Below are positions 56,884 to 64,000 of a DNA stretch of 64,000 nucleotides, one piece after another; position 1 is the first letter of the stretch, and each line of letters starts with the position of its first letter. The DNA comes from Plasmodium malariae (taxonomy: Eukaryota; Apicomplexa; Aconoidasida; Haemosporida; Plasmodiidae), in the NCBI RefSeq assembly GCF_900090045.1, contig NC_041788.1, forward strand, positions 1,736,001 to 1,800,000. Reading direction: 5' to 3'. The notes beneath the pieces were generated by a model. That model saw only the letters and a program-made list of their open reading frames with translations. It did no database searches and had not been told where the DNA came from. The translations under genes and the position numbers were made by a program.

Positions 56884-57604
56884 ATGGGTTTTTCTTACCC
56901 CAAAGGGGTAACAGGAGCAGTTACAATAGGAATTTTACATGATAAAAAATGTATGTTGAAAAAAAAAAAAAAAAAAAAAAACATAATACGACGTTTTAGG
57001 GCTAATAAGTATAATTCTTAAATATAATGTAAAGTTCGTATGTTAAAAAATTTATCACTTAAAAAGGGAAATAGCCTTGCTTAAAAAATAAAGAAATTAA
57101 ACACAGATTAAAACTTCTAACATGTCCATATATATGTGGGAAAAAAATTAAAATAATTTAAAAGGATTAACATAAGTGAATTCCCAAATTCCGTAGTTCA
57201 TGCATATACATATCGCTTGTTTAATTTGCAGTTGTGTCAGTTACCAAAAAATACAAATATTTCGAAACATATTGAGATGCAGTTATAATGTTAAATACCA
57301 TTTTAAACATTTATATATAAATGGAGAATTAAAGGAGGAAAATATTTGTATGAATAAAGGTAGACGTTTCCTTTTAATAGACTATATATGTTTGTTTTTG
57401 TTTTGTTTTGTTCTGTTTTTTAAATAAATAAAAGTTGCGTAAATAGTTTATACATATACACAAAAACGCCTGATAAGGTGAAATTTGCAAATTTTTTCAA
57501 CGTACAAAAGTTTAGAAGCACAATTATATAAAATATCAAAAGGACATGTATCATCGCTATATACTTTAGCATATAAAAAATTGTTTATACAATATTATAT
57601 GTGA
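56884..57604 (+). CDS. Tentative three-exon small protein, LYR-motif-like
   Basis: Proposed exons are 56884-56954, 57232-57359 and 57519-57604, closing to 94 residues. Exon 1 reads MGFSYPKGVTGAVTIGILHDKK. Exon 2 reads CVSYQKIQIFRNILRCSYN...YINGELKEENICMNK. Exon 3 reads AQLYKISKGHVSSLYTLAYKKL. The pattern IFRNILR, then a basic/aromatic helix, then a third amphipathic helix resembles LYR-motif mitochondrial assembly factors (LYR-x-L/I-L-R), with IFR in place of LYR. Exons 2 and 3 have excellent acceptor and donor sites (TTTGCAG, G|GTAGAC) and protein-like composition. The exon 1 donor is the weak point: the consensus GTATGT at 56951 gives the wrong phase, and I must use GTTGAA at 56955. Exon 1 may therefore be wrong. 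It lies between RPB8 and ProRS. Confidence 0.4.
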
Positions 57605-58118
57605 TTGTTTATGATGTATGTTAAGGTATAATTGGGAGAAATGTGGCAAAATTCTCTCTATAAATTGGAGCAAATGCCCGCTATTCAGTGCAAAATGAAA
57701 ATGAACTATATAAGAGTAACATCATGTGCATGATTGAATATTATTACAAAAAAGAAATAATAAATAAAACAAAATAAAATAAATAAGTAAATAAACAAAA
57801 TAAAATAAATGAGTAAATAAATAAATAAGTAAATAAATAAATAAGTATATAACTAAATAAGTATATAACTAAATAAGTATATAACTAAATAAGTGTATAA
57901 CTAAATAAGTATATAACTAAATAAGTATATAACTAAATAAGTATATAAGTAAATAAGTATATAAGTAAATAAGTATATAACTAAATAAGTATATAACTAA
58001 ATAAATTAATAAATTAATAAATAAGAAATAAATAAATACATAGAATACGTAAATAAATAATTAAATAAATACGTAAATAAATTAATAAATACGTAATATG
58101 AAATGAACGGATTTCTTT
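57605..58118. other. Convergent spacer before ProRS
   Basis: The right half is an AAATA/TAAATAAG simple-sequence belt that includes the 16-bp tandem repeat listed separately. It runs to within about 40 bp of the ProRS stop codon. No gene is seen. Confidence 0.6.
57843..58002. repeat. 16-bp tandem repeat, ten copies
   Basis: Ten exact-length units of AAGTATATAACTAAAT with a few substitutions (GTGT in unit 4, AAGT in units 7 and 8). It is flanked by AAATAAATA belts and sits just downstream of the ProRS stop. Confidence 0.95.
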
Positions 58119-62545
<4,427 letters not shown>

Positions 62546-64000
62546 TTATTCTTCTGATAGCCATTCCGCAAAGGCTTTTAGACGTTTATTATTTGTCAGG
62601 TAATCGTCTGACTCGTTTTTGTTTATCCATCTGTGCACAAAAAAAAAAATAAAAATAAAATATACATATATATATATACATACATACATATATACACACA
62701 TATATATACGTATATATACGTGTATGTATATATGTGCGTCCATGTACATATGTCATTTTAATAAGCAGAATACAAAACAACACAGGGGAGATGACGCGTA
62801 CATGTATTTATTTACTACTTATTCATTCTATCGTTCTTTAATTCTTTGTTGTTTCTTTTTTTTATTTATTTTTTTATTTTTTTTTTTTAACATACTCATT
62901 AAAGTAGTTAAATTCAAATATGTCTGAGTGGTAGATATATTCAAAAGCGCCGCATAATTTGTCTGGTCCATATATGCTGTTTTTTACATTATCTTTTAAA
63001 TACTGTTTTTTGGAATAATTCAATATTAAGCCATATACTGTTTCATAATATAACTGATCATCTAAAAGGAACGAAGAAAATAGTAAGTCTAATTTAACGT
63101 TATCAAAATTATCTACCCATGTATTTTTATCAAATTCTAATTTATTCATAAAGTCCCAAACAATAGGAAAAAATGATATAATAATATCTAAATCTGTGTA
63201 ATTTAAAGAAAGTCTAAAACTTTTCATTTCTAAAATTTTATGACTCATAAATTGGGGTTTCTCAATAGCTTCTTTGCATAATAAAGATATTTCGTTTGAA
63301 AAAGTTAATTTTTCATTTTCTATATTTATTTTATTAAAATGGTTATTTACATCATTTAAATTTAAAGAATTCATACTGTTAGATTCGTCTTCCTTATCAC
63401 TAACATTGGTATCACTTAGTGATGTATAAATTTTTGATGTAGAATATATGGACTCTTCTTCAGTGTCTTGTTCTGAATCATATTCTGAGGAACTTGGGAT
63501 TTTTAATTTTATATAATTTTCCACATTGCCAATTAACGAAAATAGCCTTAACTGGTCATCTGTGTATTTTGTCTTTACTACATAATTACTTATTTCAAAT
63601 GGCTCTGAATTAAAAATATTACATTCGTTGTTTTCAAATGTGCTATCTTTCTCTTCTTTTTCTGCACTCACATCTTTCTTTTTATTTTCTATGTACATAT
63701 TTTCCTCTTCTTTTTGCGTATTCACATATTCCTCTTCCTTTTCTGCGTAAACCTGTTCCTTGTCCTTTTTCGGATCCTTTTCTCCCTTAACTTTATTAGC
63801 ATCTATCTCTTCCCCCCGCTCAACACATAAATCGCTGATTACGGCTTTATTATATGTCTCATTTGGAATTTCGATGAAGGTATTATCCTCCCTTTCTACT
63901 TTTACCGAGATGTGCTCTTGTTGAATGGTATGTTCCGTACTGTTAAGCTCAATGCTTCTTTTTTTTGACCATCCATTTAAAGTATCATCCTCTATATTTT
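62546..64000 (-). CDS. EIF2B5: eIF2B subunit epsilon, C-terminal part (5' end outside window)
   Basis: Catalytic subunit of the guanine-nucleotide exchange factor for eIF2. Two exons are visible: 62896-64000 (open to the window edge, so 5' truncated) and 62546-62630. They join in phase 2 (donor GTATGT, acceptor GTGCACAG) to read FNYFNEWINKNESDD. The region starting near SNEISLLCKEAIEKPQF has the eIF2B epsilon exchange-domain pattern. ILEMKSFRLSLNYTDLDIIISFF corresponds to LEINSLRLAYN-type sequence with the key Glu kept. The end is a W2 (eIF5C) domain: QLYYETVYGLILNY, FEYIYHSDIFEFNYFNEWI, and KRLKAFAEWLSEE, matching the KFIEWLQEAEEE-type end but shorter. The visible N-terminal part is Lys/Glu-rich filler; the nucleotidyltransferase-like and hexapeptide domains would lie upstream. 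eIF5 is less likely because of the LEMKS block. Confidence 0.78.

Overview
The window is nuclear DNA from a malaria parasite (genus Plasmodium). The base composition is extremely AT-rich, with long poly(A)/poly(T) runs and (TA)n tracts between genes. Coding stretches are Asn/Lys-rich with low-complexity inserts, and introns are short, AT-rich and GT-AG. The order GAT - eIF3A - SDHB - BDP2 - (...) - LC8 dynein light chain - RPB8 - prolyl-tRNA synthetase matches the order I remember for a stretch of P. falciparum chromosome 12. The species cannot be fixed from the sequence alone. There is no bacterial, viral or mobile DNA.

Layout, left to right. 57-1246: last exon of an NAA60-like N-acetyltransferase (+, 5' end outside). 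2160-4493: RAP-domain protein (-). 5174-10369: nine-exon axonemal dynein intermediate chain (+). 11653-12741: tail-anchored TPR protein with an 18-bp repeat (+). 14015-15766: ER glycerol-3-phosphate acyltransferase GAT (-). 20989-25008: eIF3A (-). 29272-30225: SDHB (+). 32031-35156: bromodomain protein BDP2 (-). 41536-41702: U1 snRNA gene (-), the only GC-normal island in a 7.7-kb gene-poor stretch. 42848-43702: probable Mediator subunit MED18 (+). 44050-44631: small two-exon acidic protein (-). 45670-47472: Kelch protein (-). 49821-49921: candidate H/ACA snoRNA (+). 50086-52371: GPR180/TMEM145-type seven-helix membrane protein, two exons (+). 54105-54386: LC8 dynein light chain (+). 55625-56427: RPB8, three exons (-). 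56884-57604: tentative three-exon LYR-like small protein (+). 58119-60362: prolyl-tRNA synthetase (-). 62546-64000: C-terminal part of eIF2B epsilon (-, 5' end outside).

Most genes are unrelated housekeeping functions, but themes recur. Translation: eIF3A, eIF2B epsilon, ProRS and a possible rRNA-modification guide. Transcription and splicing: RPB8, MED18, BDP2 and U1. Dynein motility: the axonemal intermediate chain and LC8. Mitochondrial function: SDHB, the RAP protein and perhaps the LYR-like protein.

The observations most worth checking are the H/ACA-like RNA whose pocket fits a conserved 18S rRNA segment, the U1 gene, the divergent MED18, two small spliced genes that single-ORF scans miss, and the GPR180-like receptor. 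Splice sites were chosen by eye from reading phase, GT-AG dinucleotides and homology. All were checked for frame closure, but none is experimentally supported here.
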